Source: Usitatibacter rugosus (lineage in GTDB: Bacteria; Pseudomonadota; Gammaproteobacteria; Burkholderiales; Usitatibacteraceae). From it: a stretch of DNA of 64,000 bases. The DNA is taken from positions 2,015,419 to 2,079,418 of the forward strand of contig NZ_CP053069.1 in the NCBI RefSeq assembly GCF_013003965.1, given 5' to 3'. The translations under genes were made by a program, and so were the position numbers. This document shows positions 11,638-21,449 of this stretch, piece by piece. Below the pieces are notes generated by a model. It had not been told where the DNA came from. It worked only from the letters and a program-made list of their open reading frames with translations, and did not search any database. Each line of letters starts with the position of its first letter. The first letter of the stretch is position 1.

Positions 11638-12398
11638 TTGGCGGTCATCCGGATGGCGCCGTCGAGGCGGATCACCTCGCCGTTCAGCACCTCGTTCTCG
11701 ATGATGTGCTTGGCGAGCGCGGCGTATTCCTCGGGCTTGCCCAGGCGCGGCGGGAACGGGATCTGCGCTCCGAGCGAGGCGCGGATCTCGTCGCTCATGC
11801 CCTGCAGCATCGGGGTATCGAAGATGCCGGGCGCGATCGTCATCACGCGGATGCCGAACTTCGCGAGCTCGCGGGCGATGGGCAGTGTCATGCCGTTCAC
11901 GCCCGCCTTCGAGGCGGCGTAGGCCGCCTGGCCGATCTGCCCGTCCATCGAGGCGACCGACGAGGTGTTGATGATGACGCCGCGCTCGCCGCCTTCGTTG
12001 GGCGCCTGCACGCTCATCTTCGCGGCCGCGAGGCGAATCGCGTTGAACGTGCCGACCAGGTTGATCTTCACCGCGCGGTCGAACGACGCGAGGGCGTGCG
12101 GGCCGTTGCGGCCGACGACGCGCTCGCCGGGTGCGACGCCGGCGCAGTTCACGAGGCCGTGGATCGCGCCGAACTTCGCCACGCACGCATCGACGCAGGC
12201 CTGCATGGAGGCTTCGTCGGTGACGTCGGTCTTCTGGAACGCGGCGCGCGCTCCCAGCTCGCCGGCGAGCTTCGCGCCCGCATCGCTCACGTCGGCGATC
12301 ATCACGTTGCCGCCGTTCGCGGCGATCATCTTCGCGGTGGCGGCGCCGAGGCCGGAGCCCCCGCCGGTGATGAGGAAGGTCTGCTTTTCGATCTGCAT
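11634..12398 (-). CDS. SDR-family 3-hydroxyacyl-CoA dehydrogenase (HSD10-like)
   Basis: A 254-residue short-chain dehydrogenase. The cofactor loop is [10 protein letters not shown] (11-20), Asp36 in IADVSDA favours NAD, NCAG is present near 84, and the catalytic Ser147, Tyr160 and Lys164 lie in NTSSVAS...YAASK. Length and the segment [20 protein letters not shown] resemble type-2 3-hydroxyacyl-CoA dehydrogenases (HSD17B10/2-methyl-3-hydroxybutyryl-CoA dehydrogenases). It would oxidise a 3-hydroxyacyl-CoA made by the neighbouring enzymes. It starts 2 bases after the CoA-transferase stop. Confidence 0.85.
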   Translation of the reverse strand: MQIEKQTFLITGGGSGLGAATAKMIAANGGNVMIADVSDAGAKLAGELGARAAFQKTDVTDEASMQACVDACVAKFGAIHGLVNCAGVAPGERVVGRNGPHALASFDRAVKINLVGTFNAIRLAAAKMSVQAPNEGGERGVIINTSSVASMDGQIGQAAYAASKAGVNGMTLPIARELAKFGIRVMTIAPGIFDTPMLQGMSDEIRASLGAQIPFPPRLGKPEEYAALAKHIIENEVLNGEVIRLDGAIRMTAK

Positions 12399-12400
12399 GG

Positions 12401-13255
12401 TCAGCTTTCGGGAAGGGAAGCGGTGCGAAGCGCCACGATCGGCAGGTCGCGGGGCCGGGCCCACGCTTCCCAATGATCGGCGTCCTCGGTGGCGAAGACC
12501 GTCGCGGCGCGGTCGATGGTGAGGCGCTCGAACCCGAACGCCTCGGCGAGCGCGGCGGCGAAGTGGGGTTCGAGTGCGGCGACGGCGACCCAGCCGCGCT
12601 TCGCGGCGTAGATGTTGTAGCCCGCGAGCGCACCGCCGACCATCGCCCCGGGCGTCGTGAGCCCGTAGTCGCGCGGCAATGCGAGCCAGTTGGCAGCGTC
12701 GGAAAGCGGCACATACGCGGCCTGCGACGGGCGCCGCCGGTCGCGCGCGATGATGAGCGCCAGCGCGGTGGAGACGGCGCGCTCGGCGCCGGCCATGTCC
12801 GCATACAGCGTGGCGGGCAGGGTCGGCGGCGTGAGGAGGCCGGCCTGCGCGAGGTAGGTGAGATCGTGGCCCGGCACTTCTTCGTCGGGTGGCGGGTGCC
12901 CCGTGATGGCCACGTGGCAGAGCTTCGGGAAGCGTTCGGCGAGCGCTCCGGCCCCGAGACCCAGGCGGGCGAGCGCCGATGGGCGCTGTGCCGTCACGAA
13001 GAGATCGGCGCGCAGCAACAGCTCGTCCATCGCGCGGCGATCGGCCTCTTCCTTGAGGTCGAGCTTCCGCACCGCGATGTCGTCGTGCAGGCGTGCGTAC
13101 CAGGCGGGGCAATACAGCTCCATCGGATCGCCCCGCGGCGGTTCCACCTTCACGACCGAGGCCCCGAGGTCGCGCAGGCGCGAGCACGCCGCCGGGCCGG
13201 GGAGGTTCAGCGCCATCGTGACGACGTGGAGGCCTGCGAGCAGCGAGGAAGCCAA
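12401..13255 (-). CDS. CaiB/BaiF-type CoA transferase (family III), short form
   Basis: 284 residues. It begins [20 protein letters not shown], followed by [20 protein letters not shown] and GDPMEL, the usual opening of family III CoA transferases, and [12 protein letters not shown] near 150. It is shorter than the common 380-410 residue enzymes and resembles the alpha-methylacyl-CoA racemase-like short members. Instead of the usual catalytic-Asp context (N..RPG) it shows [16 protein letters not shown] with Gln, so activity needs testing. It is the first gene of the leftward cluster, 34 bases from the divergent hydrolase gene. Confidence 0.75.
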   Translation of the reverse strand: MASSLLAGLHVVTMALNLPGPAACSRLRDLGASVVKVEPPRGDPMELYCPAWYARLHDDIAVRKLDLKEEADRRAMDELLLRADLFVTAQRPSALARLGLGAGALAERFPKLCHVAITGHPPPDEEVPGHDLTYLAQAGLLTPPTLPATLYADMAGAERAVSTALALIIARDRRRPSQAAYVPLSDAANWLALPRDYGLTTPGAMVGGALAGYNIYAAKRGWVAVAALEPHFAAALAEAFGFERLTIDRAATVFATEDADHWEAWARPRDLPIVALRTASLPES

Positions 13256-13267
13256 GGACGGGCACGC

Positions 13268-13273
13268 TAGAAT
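13268..13273 (+). promoter_or_regulatory. Candidate -10 element for the MBL-fold hydrolase gene
   Basis: TAGAAT lies 17 bases before the chosen ATG at 13290, preceded by GC (GCTAGAAT). No good -35 is visible. A start site near 13280 would exclude the upstream ATG at 13272 and support the start at 13290. Confidence 0.35.
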
Positions 13274-13289
13274 GCGGGAGCCGAATTAT

Positions 13290-14219
13290 ATGTCCACGCT
13301 CCTTCCTCCTACCGTCCGCGCCCTCGAGCGCGGCTGGCTCAACTGCAACCAGGTCCTGCTTTTCGAAGCGGGCGCGAACGTGCTCATCGATTCGGGCTAC
13401 TGCACGCATCGCGAGGAGACCTTGGCGTTGCTGGCCGGACCCGTGGGCCTCGACGGAGCGCCGCTCGAGCGCTTGATCAACACGCACTGCCATTCCGACC
13501 ACATGGGCGGCAACGCGGCCGTGGCCCATGTCTACGGCTGCTCCATCACTGTTCCCGAGGGCGAGGTGAAGCACATCGTCCCGTGGACGCCGCAGAGCGC
13601 GTGGATGGCGCAGTTCGACCAGCGCGCCGATCCGTTCTTCCACGACGAGACCATTGCCGCGGGCGACACCTTCGAAGGGGGTGGCCTCGAATGGGAGGCG
13701 CACGCCGCGCCCGGCCACGACATGGACGCGCTGATGTTCTTCGAGCCGCGCCACCGCATCCTCATCTCCGGCGACGCGCTGTGGGAGAACGCGATGGGGT
13801 TCGTGTGGCCGGAGGAGGGCGGCACCAATCCGTACATCGAGGCGGCGTTCGAAACGCTCTCGGCGATCGAGGCGCTCGATCCCGCCGTCGTGATCCCGGG
13901 GCACGGCGCGGTGTTCGCCGGGGCGCGGGGTGCGATCGAGACGGTGCGCTCGAAGCTCGAGGCCTTCTCGCAGGATCCGCGCAAGAACGCGCGCCACGTC
14001 GTGAAGGTGATGTTCGTGTTCTCGCTGCTCGATCGCGGAACGATGGCGGTGGACGAGGTGCCAGGCTACCTCGCCCGTGTCGAATGCCACCGCCAGATGA
14101 ACGAGCGCTTCCTCGGCCTCGAACCGCAGGCCTTCGCCGACTGGCTGCTCGCCGACCTGGTGCGCGCCGGTGCGGTGCACGTCGAAGGCGGCGCGGTGCG
14201 CGCGACCTCGAAGGCGTGA
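13290..14219 (+). CDS. Metallo-beta-lactamase-fold hydrolase
   Basis: 309 residues. The zinc-binding signature [13 protein letters not shown] gives His66, His68, Asp70 and His71. Further ligands are in [12 protein letters not shown] (near 149) and ISGDALW, with the late His in VIPGHGAVF. The C-terminal helical extension (residues about 230-309) resembles glyoxalase-II-like or other two-domain MBL hydrolases. GGGAG-type ribosome sequence (GGGAG at 13276) supports the start at 13290. Its stop overlaps the GTG start of the TonB-dependent receptor (GTGA), so the two are translationally coupled and may process one imported compound. Confidence 0.8.
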   Translation: MSTLLPPTVRALERGWLNCNQVLLFEAGANVLIDSGYCTHREETLALLAGPVGLDGAPLERLINTHCHSDHMGGNAAVAHVYGCSITVPEGEVKHIVPWTPQSAWMAQFDQRADPFFHDETIAAGDTFEGGGLEWEAHAAPGHDMDALMFFEPRHRILISGDALWENAMGFVWPEEGGTNPYIEAAFETLSAIEALDPAVVIPGHGAVFAGARGAIETVRSKLEAFSQDPRKNARHVVKVMFVFSLLDRGTMAVDEVPGYLARVECHRQMNERFLGLEPQAFADWLLADLVRAGAVHVEGGAVRATSKA

Positions 14220-16252
14220 GGGCCCGGCTCGGCGCGGCGTTGCTCGCCGCATCGGCCGCTTCGCACGCGCACGATCCCACGCCCATGCCGGGCATCGAGG
14301 TTCTCGGCCGCTACGCCGACGACATCGGCGCCTGGGATGCGGCGAGCCAGGGCGCCGTCACGCGCCAGGGGATCGAGAAGCGACCGCTGTTGCGCCCCGG
14401 CGAAGTGCTGGAGGCCGTGCCGGGGATGGTCGTCACGCAGCACTCGGGCGACGGCAAGGCGAACCAGTATTTCCTCCGCGGCTACAACCTCGACCACGGC
14501 ACCGACTTCGCGACCTGGGTCGCGGGCATGCCGGTCAACATGCCGACGCACGCGCATGGACAGGGCTACACGGACCTCAACTTCCTCATCCCCGAGTTGA
14601 TCGAGCGCGTGGTGTACACGAAGGGTCCGTACTTCGCGGAGGACGGCGACTTCTCGTCCGTCGGCACGGCCCGGATCTCGTACGCGGAGCAACTGCGCGA
14701 GGACTCCGCGACGCTGACCGCGGGCTCCTTCGATTTCCAGCGCGCGGTCGTCACCGGATCGCCGGCGCTGGGACCAGGCCATCTCGTCTACGGCGTGGAG
14801 TACCAGCACAACGACGGCTCGTGGGACTTGCCCGCGAACTATCGAAAGGCGAACGCGGTGCTGCGCTACGCGAGCGGCACGGCCGACAACGGCTTCAACG
14901 TGACGGCGATGGGCTACTCCGCGAAGTGGGATTCGACCGACCAGATCCCGCAGCGCGCGGTGGACGCGGGTACGGTCGGACGCTACGGGTACGTCGATCC
15001 CACCGACGGCGGAAAGGCGCAGCGATACAGCCTTTCGGGTGAATGGCGCGCCGCGACCGACACCACGACGACCACGTTCGCGGCGTATGCGATCCGCTCA
15101 CGCCTGAATCTCTTCTCCAACTTCACCTACTTCCTCGACGACCCGGATCGCGGCGACCAGTTCGAGCAGGCCGAGCGCCGCACGACGCTGGGCGGGCAGG
15201 GGAGCCGCACATGGACGGGCGTGTGGAGTGCGCGGCCGTACTGGAACACGGTTGGCCTGCAGGTACGCCACGACCGCCTCGAGCCCGTAGGCCTCTACGC
15301 CAGCGAAGGACGTGAGCGCCTCGCCACGACGCGCGAGGACCAGGTGACCGTGCAAAGCGCCGCGCCCTTCGTCTCGAACACACTGCTGTGGACGCCGTGG
15401 CTGCGGACGCTCGCGGCGCTGCGCTACGACGCGTACCGCTTCAAGGTCTCGAGCGACCTTCGCCAGAACAGCGGCGATCGCAGCGACTCGATCGTATCGC
15501 CCAAGCTCTCCGTCGTGCTCGGGCCGTGGGCGGACACAGAGCTCTTCGTGAATGGCGGCAGCGGGTTCCACAGCAACGATGCCCGCGGCACGACGACGCG
15601 CGTCGATCCGAAGACGGGCGAAGCGGCCGAACCCGTGGACCCGCTGGTGCGAACGCGCGGGCATGAGCTGGGCGCGCGCAGCAAGCTCGCGCAGGGCCTC
15701 ACCGCGTCGATGTCGCTCTGGGCGCTGCGCCAGGATTCGGAGCTGCTCTTCGTGGGCGACGCGGGCACGACCGAGCCCAGCCGGCCTTCGAAGCGGAAGG
15801 GCGTGGAGCTGCTGGTGCAGTACCTGCCGCTGCCGTGGATCGCGATGGATCTCGCCTACGCGCGGACGAAGGCGCGCTTCGACGGGGGCGAGGGAGGCAA
15901 CCTCATCCCGGGTGCGCCGGAAACGGTCGCCGCCGCGGGCATCGCGCTGGATCATCCGAGCGGCGTGTCGGCGGCGCTGCGCTGGCGCTATTTCGGCCCG
16001 CGGCCGCTGGTCGAGGACGGCAGCGTCACGTCACGCTCGACGTCGATGGTGAATGCGCGCCTGGGGTATGTCGTCTCGAAGGCCATGCACGTGCACCTGG
16101 ACGTCTTCAACCTGTTCGACCGGAAGGATGACGACATCGCGTACTTCTACGCGTCGCGCCTGCCGGGGGAGCCCGCCGCCGGCGTGGACGACGTCCACTT
16201 CCATCCGGTGGAGCGCCGCGCCGCGCGCGTCTCGGTCTCGCTCGCGTTCTAG
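14216..16252 (+). CDS. TonB-dependent outer-membrane receptor
   Basis: 678 residues from GTG at 14216, overlapping the upstream stop by four bases. A signal peptide ([20 protein letters not shown]) precedes a plug domain: [20 protein letters not shown], then [20 protein letters not shown] and [16 protein letters not shown]. The rest is alternating beta-barrel strands ending in Phe (RVSVSLAF), the usual outer-membrane signal. No clear TonB box is visible, which is common. The substrate is unknown; the partner MBL hydrolase suggests a compound with an ester, lactone or phosphate bond, which is inference. The stop TAG shares the CTAG tetramer with the stop of leuB on the other strand. Confidence 0.85.
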   Translation: MRARLGAALLAASAASHAHDPTPMPGIEVLGRYADDIGAWDAASQGAVTRQGIEKRPLLRPGEVLEAVPGMVVTQHSGDGKANQYFLRGYNLDHGTDFATWVAGMPVNMPTHAHGQGYTDLNFLIPELIERVVYTKGPYFAEDGDFSSVGTARISYAEQLREDSATLTAGSFDFQRAVVTGSPALGPGHLVYGVEYQHNDGSWDLPANYRKANAVLRYASGTADNGFNVTAMGYSAKWDSTDQIPQRAVDAGTVGRYGYVDPTDGGKAQRYSLSGEWRAATDTTTTTFAAYAIRSRLNLFSNFTYFLDDPDRGDQFEQAERRTTLGGQGSRTWTGVWSARPYWNTVGLQVRHDRLEPVGLYASEGRERLATTREDQVTVQSAAPFVSNTLLWTPWLRTLAALRYDAYRFKVSSDLRQNSGDRSDSIVSPKLSVVLGPWADTELFVNGGSGFHSNDARGTTTRVDPKTGEAAEPVDPLVRTRGHELGARSKLAQGLTASMSLWALRQDSELLFVGDAGTTEPSRPSKRKGVELLVQYLPLPWIAMDLAYARTKARFDGGEGGNLIPGAPETVAAAGIALDHPSGVSAALRWRYFGPRPLVEDGSVTSRSTSMVNARLGYVVSKAMHVHLDVFNLFDRKDDDIAYFYASRLPGEPAAGVDDVHFHPVERRAARVSVSLAF

Positions 16253-17319
16253 GTCTTCAGCGCTTCCACCACGGCGTCGCCCATCGTGCGCGTGCCGACC
16301 TGCGTCGTTCCCGGGCCGTGGATGTCCGCGGTTCGCAAGCCCTCGCGAAGCACGCGGCCCACCGCGCCGTGGATGCGCGCAGCAGTCGCTTCGTCGTCGA
16401 AGGAGTGGCGCAGCATCATCGCCGCGGAGAGGATCGCGGCCAGCGGATTCGCGATGTCGCGTCCGGCGATGTCCGGAGCGCTGCCGTGCACCGGCTCGTA
16501 CAGACCCTTGCGTCCCGCGCCGAGCGATGCGGACGGAAGCATGCCGATGGAGCCGGTGAGCATCGCCGCCGCATCCGAGAGGATGTCGCCGAAGACATTG
16601 CCCATCACCATCACGTCGAAGGACTTCGGCTCCTTCATCAGCAGCATCACCGCCGCGTCCACGAACAGGTGGCGCAGCTCCACGTCCGGATATTCGCGCC
16701 CGACGCGGGTGACCACCGTGCGCCAGAGCTGCATCGTCTCCAGCACGTTCGCCTTGTCCACCGAGCAGACCTTCGAGCGGCGGCCCCGAGCGGCCCGGAA
16801 CGCGACGTGGGCGATGCGCTCGATCTCCGGCTCGCTGTAGCGCATCGTGTTGAAGCCCTCCATCGCTCCGGCCGCGTTGGGCGCGATGCCCCGCGGCTCG
16901 CCGAAGTAGAGGTCGCCGGTCAGCTCGCGCAGGATCATGAGGTCCAGGCCTTCGACGACCTCGCGCTTCAGCGTCGAGGCGGCCACGAGCTCCGGGAACA
17001 GGAACGCGGGGCGGAAGTTCGCGAACAGGTCGAGGTCCTTGCGCAGGCGCAGCAGGCTCGCACCCGGACGCATCCCGTAGGGAATCGCCTCGTCGCCGGG
17101 AATGCCGACGGATCCGAAGAGGATCGCATCGGCGTCGCGAGCGGCCTGGAGGGTTGCCGGCGGCAGCGGATCGCCCGCGAGGTCCACGCCGGCCTGCCCG
17201 ATCGGCGCCTCCACGAGCTCCATGGGCCGCGTCCGGCCGACCGCGGCGCGCAGCACCTTGACCGCCTCCGCGGTGACTTCCCTTCCGATGCCGTCGCCGG
17301 CGAGCACTGCGATCTTCAT
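16249..17319 (-). CDS. leuB: 3-isopropylmalate dehydrogenase family protein (LeuB paralogue)
   Basis: A 356-residue beta-decarboxylating dehydrogenase. It opens [20 protein letters not shown], has the substrate/Mg region [31 protein letters not shown] with the catalytic Lys, [13 protein letters not shown] and [20 protein letters not shown]. The adenine-side segment [20 protein letters not shown] indicates NAD. The loop [20 protein letters not shown] differs from the usual IPM dehydrogenase version, so this may be a paralogue acting on another 2-alkylmalate. It is last in the leuC-leuD-leuB operon; its start overlaps the leuD stop (ATGA). Confidence 0.82.
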   Translation of the reverse strand: MKIAVLAGDGIGREVTAEAVKVLRAAVGRTRPMELVEAPIGQAGVDLAGDPLPPATLQAARDADAILFGSVGIPGDEAIPYGMRPGASLLRLRKDLDLFANFRPAFLFPELVAASTLKREVVEGLDLMILRELTGDLYFGEPRGIAPNAAGAMEGFNTMRYSEPEIERIAHVAFRAARGRRSKVCSVDKANVLETMQLWRTVVTRVGREYPDVELRHLFVDAAVMLLMKEPKSFDVMVMGNVFGDILSDAAAMLTGSIGMLPSASLGAGRKGLYEPVHGSAPDIAGRDIANPLAAILSAAMMLRHSFDDEATAARIHGAVGRVLREGLRTADIHGPGTTQVGTRTMGDAVVEALKT

Positions 17320-17894
17320 GCGGGAGTGGCTTTCGTTCGTTCGAAGCGTTCGATGTCGGGCAGCAGCGTGAGCGTGTAGGCGAGCTCGTCCAGGCCCTCG
17401 AGCAGGCAGCGCTTCGAGAACGCGTCGATCTCGAAGGCGTGTTCCGTGCCGTCCGGTGCGGTCACCCGCTGGCGTGCGAGGTCCACGCGGACTCGCGTCC
17501 CGGGCCCGGCCTCGAGGCGTTGCAGCATCGACGCCACCGCAGCCTCGGGCAGCAGGACGGGGAGCAGGCCGTTCTTGATCGCGTTGCTTCGGAAGATGTC
17601 GCCGAAGGAGGGGGCGATCGCGACGCGAAAGCCGTGGTCGTACAACGCCCACACGGCATGCTCGCGCGACGAGCCGCAGCCGAAGTTGGCGCTGCCGACC
17701 ACGATGCGCGCTCCGCGATACACGGGATCGTCGAGCGGGATCGCATCGCGCACGTCGCGGAACAGGAAGTCGCCGAAAGGGGCGCCGCGCGGCTTCTGCA
17801 GGTAGCGCGCGGGCAGGATCTGGTCGGTATCCACGTTGGGGCGCGGCACGGGAAGCGCCGGCGACTCGACGATGCCGATCGGCTCGCGCTTCAT
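17316..17894 (-). CDS. leuD: 3-isopropylmalate dehydratase small subunit-like (LeuD)
   Basis: 192 residues. The swivel domain shows [36 protein letters not shown] and [21 protein letters not shown], all typical of aconitase-family small subunits. N-terminal [19 protein letters not shown] departs from standard LeuD, which has IIPK and an FGP loop. It partners with LeuC to isomerise a malate derivative. It overlaps the leuC stop and leuB start by four bases each, so the three subunits are translationally coupled. Confidence 0.8.
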   Translation of the reverse strand: MKREPIGIVESPALPVPRPNVDTDQILPARYLQKPRGAPFGDFLFRDVRDAIPLDDPVYRGARIVVGSANFGCGSSREHAVWALYDHGFRVAIAPSFGDIFRSNAIKNGLLPVLLPEAAVASMLQRLEAGPGTRVRVDLARQRVTAPDGTEHAFEIDAFSKRCLLEGLDELAYTLTLLPDIERFERTKATPA

Positions 17895-19291
17895 CGCAGC
17901 AGCTCCCGCACGTCGGAGAGATGTCCACGCAACGCCGCCGCGGCGGCCATCGCCGGGCTCATCAGGTGCGTGCGCGCGCCCGGTCCCTGGCGGCCGACGA
18001 AGTTGCGGTTCGAGGTCGACGCGCACCGCTGGCCCGGCGCCACCTGGTCGCCGTTGGTGCCCAGGCACATCGAGCAGCCCGGATGGCGCCATTCGAAGCC
18101 CGCCTCGAGGAAGATGCGGTCCAGGCCCGCGGCCTCGGCCTCGCGCTTCACGAGGCCCGACCCCGGGACGACCCAGGCCTTCACGCGCGGATCGACCTTG
18201 CGGCCAGACACCACGGCCGCGGCGGCGCGAAGGTCTTCGATCCGTCCGTTGGTGCACGAGCCGATGAACACGCGATCGACCGCGACGTCGGTGAGCGCCG
18301 TGCCGGGCGTGAGGCCCATGTAGTCGAGGGCCCTGCGCATCGCGTCTCGCCGCGCGGTGTCGCCCGCGGACGCGGGGTCGGGCACGCGGCCCGTGATCGG
18401 CAGCGCATCCTCGGGGCTCGTGCCCCACGTGACCATCGGGGCGAGCGATCCCGCGTCGAGCGTCACGTCACGATCGAACGCGGCGTCCGGGTCCGTGGCG
18501 AGCGAGCGCCAGCCAGCCATGGCCTTGTCCCACTCGGCACCGCGAGGCACGTGCGGACGCCCCGCGAGATAGCTGAACGTCGTGTCGTCGGGCGCGATGA
18601 GGCCCGCACGCGCACCCGCTTCGATCGACATGTTGCAGACCGTGAGCCGGCCTTCCATCGAAAGCGAGCGGATGGCGCTCCCGGCGTACTCGATCACGTG
18701 GCCGACCGCGCCGGCCGCTCCGATGCGCGCGATCACCGCGAGGATGATGTCCTTGGCGGACACGGCCGGCGGCAGCGTGCCTTCCACGTTCACGCGCAAC
18801 GTGCGCGGGCGGCGCTGCCAGATCGATTGCGTGGCGAGCACGTGCGCGACCTCGGTCGCGCCGATGCCGAAGGCGAGCGCACCCAACGCGCCATGCGTCG
18901 ACGTGTGGCTGTCGCCGCACACGATCAGCATCCCGGGGCGGGAAAGGCCTTGCTCGGGCGCCACCACATGCACGATGCCCTGGCGAACGTCGCCCAGCGG
19001 GAACAGCGTGATCCCGGCCGAACGCGCATCGGATTGCAGCGCCTCGGCCATCGCCCGTTTCTCCGGATCGGCCATCGTGGCCAGGTCGCGGCTGTCGGTG
19101 GGCACGTAGTGGTCGGGCGTGGCGAAGCTGCGCTCGGGGGCGCGCGGAACGAGCCCGCGCTGGCGAAGCATCTCGAAGGCCGGCGCCGAGCCGTCCTGCA
19201 GCAGGTGGCTGTCGACCGACAGCAGCGCGGCACCATCCTCGCGCTCGAGGATGCGGTGCGCGTTCCAGATCTTGTCGAAGAGGGTCGGAAT
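17891..19291 (-). CDS. leuC: 3-isopropylmalate dehydratase large subunit-like (LeuC), apparent ATT start
   Basis: 466 residues if started at ATT 19291, the normal length for LeuC. The [4Fe-4S] cysteines are in [14 protein letters not shown] and [31 protein letters not shown] and the [11 protein letters not shown] region fit the aconitase superfamily. The first ATG in frame (19171) would delete 40 conserved residues, including [11 protein letters not shown], which aligns with the usual LeuC opening. Between the upstream TAG (19303-19301) and that region the frame offers only ATT or ATC, so ATT, 10 bases after the stop, is the likeliest start and implies coupling to the transporter gene. See the matching finding. 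Confidence 0.82.
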   Translation of the reverse strand: MPTLFDKIWNAHRILEREDGAALLSVDSHLLQDGSAPAFEMLRQRGLVPRAPERSFATPDHYVPTDSRDLATMADPEKRAMAEALQSDARSAGITLFPLGDVRQGIVHVVAPEQGLSRPGMLIVCGDSHTSTHGALGALAFGIGATEVAHVLATQSIWQRRPRTLRVNVEGTLPPAVSAKDIILAVIARIGAAGAVGHVIEYAGSAIRSLSMEGRLTVCNMSIEAGARAGLIAPDDTTFSYLAGRPHVPRGAEWDKAMAGWRSLATDPDAAFDRDVTLDAGSLAPMVTWGTSPEDALPITGRVPDPASAGDTARRDAMRRALDYMGLTPGTALTDVAVDRVFIGSCTNGRIEDLRAAAAVVSGRKVDPRVKAWVVPGSGLVKREAEAAGLDRIFLEAGFEWRHPGCSMCLGTNGDQVAPGQRCASTSNRNFVGRQGPGARTHLMSPAMAAAAALRGHLSDVRELLR

Positions 19292-19300
19292 CTCGCCCGC

Positions 19301-20266
19301 CTACTCGATCTTCACGCCGGCCGTCTTCACGATCGGCCCGTAGCGCTTGATCTCCGAGGCCACGAACGCTCCGAACTCCTCGGGCGTGCCGCCGCCGATC
19401 TCGGCTCCGAACTCCACCATGCGCTTCTTCATGTCGTCGGTCTTGAGGACGGCGTTCAGCTCGGTGTTGAGCTTCATCACGATGTCGCGCGGCATGTTGG
19501 CCGGCCCCATGTAGCCGTACCACGCGCCCGAGTACACGCCGGGGATGCCGGCCTCGTCGAACGTAGGAACGTTGGGCAGCGCGGGATTGCGTTGCTTCGA
19601 GGCGACGGCGAGCGCCTTCATCTTTCCGGCGGCGATGAAGGGCAGGCACGTCGTCGTGTCCAGCACGAGGTCGATGTGGCCCGCGACCAGGTCGGCCTCC
19701 GCGGCGGAGGTGCCCTTGTACGGGACATGCACGATGTCGAGGCCGCCGGCCAGGCTCTTGAAGAGCTCCGCGGCCAGGTGCTGCGACGAGCCCACGCCGG
19801 CCGAGCCGTAGTTCAGCTTGCCCGGCTTTTCCCGCGCGGCCTTGAGGAGGTCGGCCACGGTGTTGTAAGGCGAGTTGCCCGGCACCACGAGGACGTTGGG
19901 CACCGAGGCCACGAGGACGATGGGCGTGAAGTCCTTGATCGGATCGAAGCCGAGCTTCGTCTGGTAGATGTTCGGATTGATGGCGTTGGGGCTCACCGAG
20001 GCCATGAGGAGCGTGTACCCGTCGGGTGCGGAACGGATGAAGCCTTCGGTGCCGATGTTGCCACCCGCACCGGGCTTGTTCTCGATCACGATCGCCTGGC
20101 CCAGGCGCGCGCCGAGCGGTTGCGACGTCAGGCGAGCCGACGTGTCCACGCCGCCGCCCGGGGGCCACGGCACGATGAGCTTGATGGGCTGGTGGGGATA
20201 GGTCTGTGCGTGCGCAAGTCCGGCGAACACCCACGCGAGCGCGGCCAGCCAAAGGCTACGGGTCAT
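19301..20266 (-). CDS. Bug-type tripartite tricarboxylate transporter substrate-binding protein
   Basis: 321 residues with a signal peptide (MTRSLWLAALAWVFAGLAHA) and mature start QTYPHQPIKLIVPWPPGGGV. NKPGAGGNIGTEGFIRSAPDGYTLL and LNYGSAGVGSSQHLAAELF are standard in the TctC/Bug family (PF03970-like fold). These periplasmic proteins bind carboxylates, but many are orphans without TctA/TctB next to them, as here. GGAGGAGGAAT lies just upstream of the ATG. It stands upstream of leuCDB on the same strand, which suggests the dehydratase set acts on what it binds. Confidence 0.85.
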   Translation of the reverse strand: MTRSLWLAALAWVFAGLAHAQTYPHQPIKLIVPWPPGGGVDTSARLTSQPLGARLGQAIVIENKPGAGGNIGTEGFIRSAPDGYTLLMASVSPNAINPNIYQTKLGFDPIKDFTPIVLVASVPNVLVVPGNSPYNTVADLLKAAREKPGKLNYGSAGVGSSQHLAAELFKSLAGGLDIVHVPYKGTSAAEADLVAGHIDLVLDTTTCLPFIAAGKMKALAVASKQRNPALPNVPTFDEAGIPGVYSGAWYGYMGPANMPRDIVMKLNTELNAVLKTDDMKKRMVEFGAEIGGGTPEEFGAFVASEIKRYGPIVKTAGVKIE

Positions 20267-20402
20267 CGGGATTCCTCCTCCAGAGGGTTCGGCTGCGGGG
20301 ACCGCTCGTCGTCGGCCTGTTTTGCGATGCTACCGGCAGATCCCTGATTCGGAACAACAATTAGCTCATGCCGGCCATGCCTTTTGGTCATATCATGGGG
20401 CC
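20267..20402. promoter_or_regulatory. Divergent regulatory region, tctC-type gene / LysR gene
   Basis: This 136-base gap lies between divergently read genes, the usual place for a LysR operator. It contains GAACAACAATTAGCTCATG and the partial inverted pair GGCCATGCC near 20373-20381. Weak T-N11-A candidates exist but none is decisive. Confidence 0.4.
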
Positions 20403-21299
20403 ATGCACCGCAAGCTCCCGCCGCTGAATGCGCTGCGCGCGTTCGAATCCGCCGCCCGCAACGCGAGCTTCACGCGCGCCGCCCAGGAGCTCTTCGTCAC
20501 GCAGGGGGCAGTGAGCCGCCACGTCGCGGGCCTCGAGAAATGGCTGGGCGCCAAGCTCTTCCGGCGCACGCAGCGCGGCATCGAGCTCACGGCAAAGGGG
20601 GCGACGTACTTCCGGATCCTCAAGGGAGCGTTCGACCAGGTCGAGTTCGGCACGCGCCAGCTCCAGGAGCAGGGCGGCGCCAACCTGTTGCGCCTGAAGC
20701 TGCCTCCCACGTTCGCCATTCGCTGGCTGGTTCCGCGGCTCGCGCGCTTCCATGCGCAGTTCCCGGATATCGACGTGCAGATCATCACCTCGCACGATCG
20801 CGCCGACTTCGACCGCGAGGACGTGGACGTCGGCATCCACTCCGACTACACGCCGCCCACGAGTGGATACCGCCGCTTGTTCGGCGAGCTGCTGACGCCG
20901 GTGTGCAGCCCGCGGCTGCCGACGCGCGCGCGGCCGCTGAAGGCGGCGGGAGATCTCCGCCACCACGCGCTGCTCTGCTCGATCAACCGGCCGCGCGACT
21001 GGCCTGCGTGGCTCGAGGCGGCGAAGGTGAAGGGCATCGACGGCAACAGCGGCCTCAAGTTCGACAACGCGGCGCTCGCCTACCAGGCGGCCGTGGACGA
21101 GCTGGGCGTGATGATCGCGCAGCGCGTGCTGGTCGAGGACGATCTTGCGTCGGGGCGGTTGATCGAGCCGATCGCGCTTCGCGTGCCGACGCAGGGCGCG
21201 TACTACCTCGCCTACGCCGCCGATCGCCCGAAGGCTCCTCGCGTGACGGCTTTCGAGGATTGGCTCATGCGGGAGGCCGCTGGCGCGGATTCCGCCTGA
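20403..21299 (+). CDS. LysR-family transcriptional regulator (GcvA-like)
   Basis: 298 residues. The N-terminal winged helix-turn-helix reads LPPLNALRAFESAARNASFT, RAAQELFVTQGAVSRHVAGL and EKWLGAKLFRRTQRG, characteristic of the GcvA subgroup. The effector domain runs from about residue 90. It is divergent from the transporter/leuCDB operon and probably controls it in response to its substrate. The gene ends 15 bases before a large inverted repeat (21314-21441) that separates it from the convergent LigJ-like gene. Confidence 0.9.
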   Translation: MHRKLPPLNALRAFESAARNASFTRAAQELFVTQGAVSRHVAGLEKWLGAKLFRRTQRGIELTAKGATYFRILKGAFDQVEFGTRQLQEQGGANLLRLKLPPTFAIRWLVPRLARFHAQFPDIDVQIITSHDRADFDREDVDVGIHSDYTPPTSGYRRLFGELLTPVCSPRLPTRARPLKAAGDLRHHALLCSINRPRDWPAWLEAAKVKGIDGNSGLKFDNAALAYQAAVDELGVMIAQRVLVEDDLASGRLIEPIALRVPTQGAYYLAYAADRPKAPRVTAFEDWLMREAAGADSA

Positions 21300-21313
21300 T
21301 GGCTGTTTTGACT

Positions 21314-21441
21314 AAGGCGAAAGGCGTCCTCCGCAGATAAACACGGATAAACGCCGATGAAAGCCGTTGATTTTTTCCCTGCAAGCTTTTGACTTTATCT
21401 GCGTTGATCCGTGTTTATCTGCGGAGGACGCCTTTCACCTT
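21314..21441. repeat. Inverted copies of a dispersed GATAAACACGGAT repeat
   Basis: Two 41-base arms (21314-21354 and 21401-21441) are inverted and differ at two positions. Each contains GGCGTCCTCCGCAGATAAAC and the following ACGGAT-AACGC. The 46-base loop is AT-rich. A third related copy lies at 31845-31898. It sits between the convergent LysR and LigJ-like genes, so it may also work as a terminator in both directions. The origin is unknown; no transposase is present. Confidence 0.8.
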
Positions 21442-21449
21442 GACAAGCC

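Noticed and set aside
14216-16252. Gene remnant suspected because no ATG starts the TonB-dependent receptor.
   Set aside because: GTG at 14216 overlaps the upstream stop and is followed by a proper signal peptide and complete plug and barrel.
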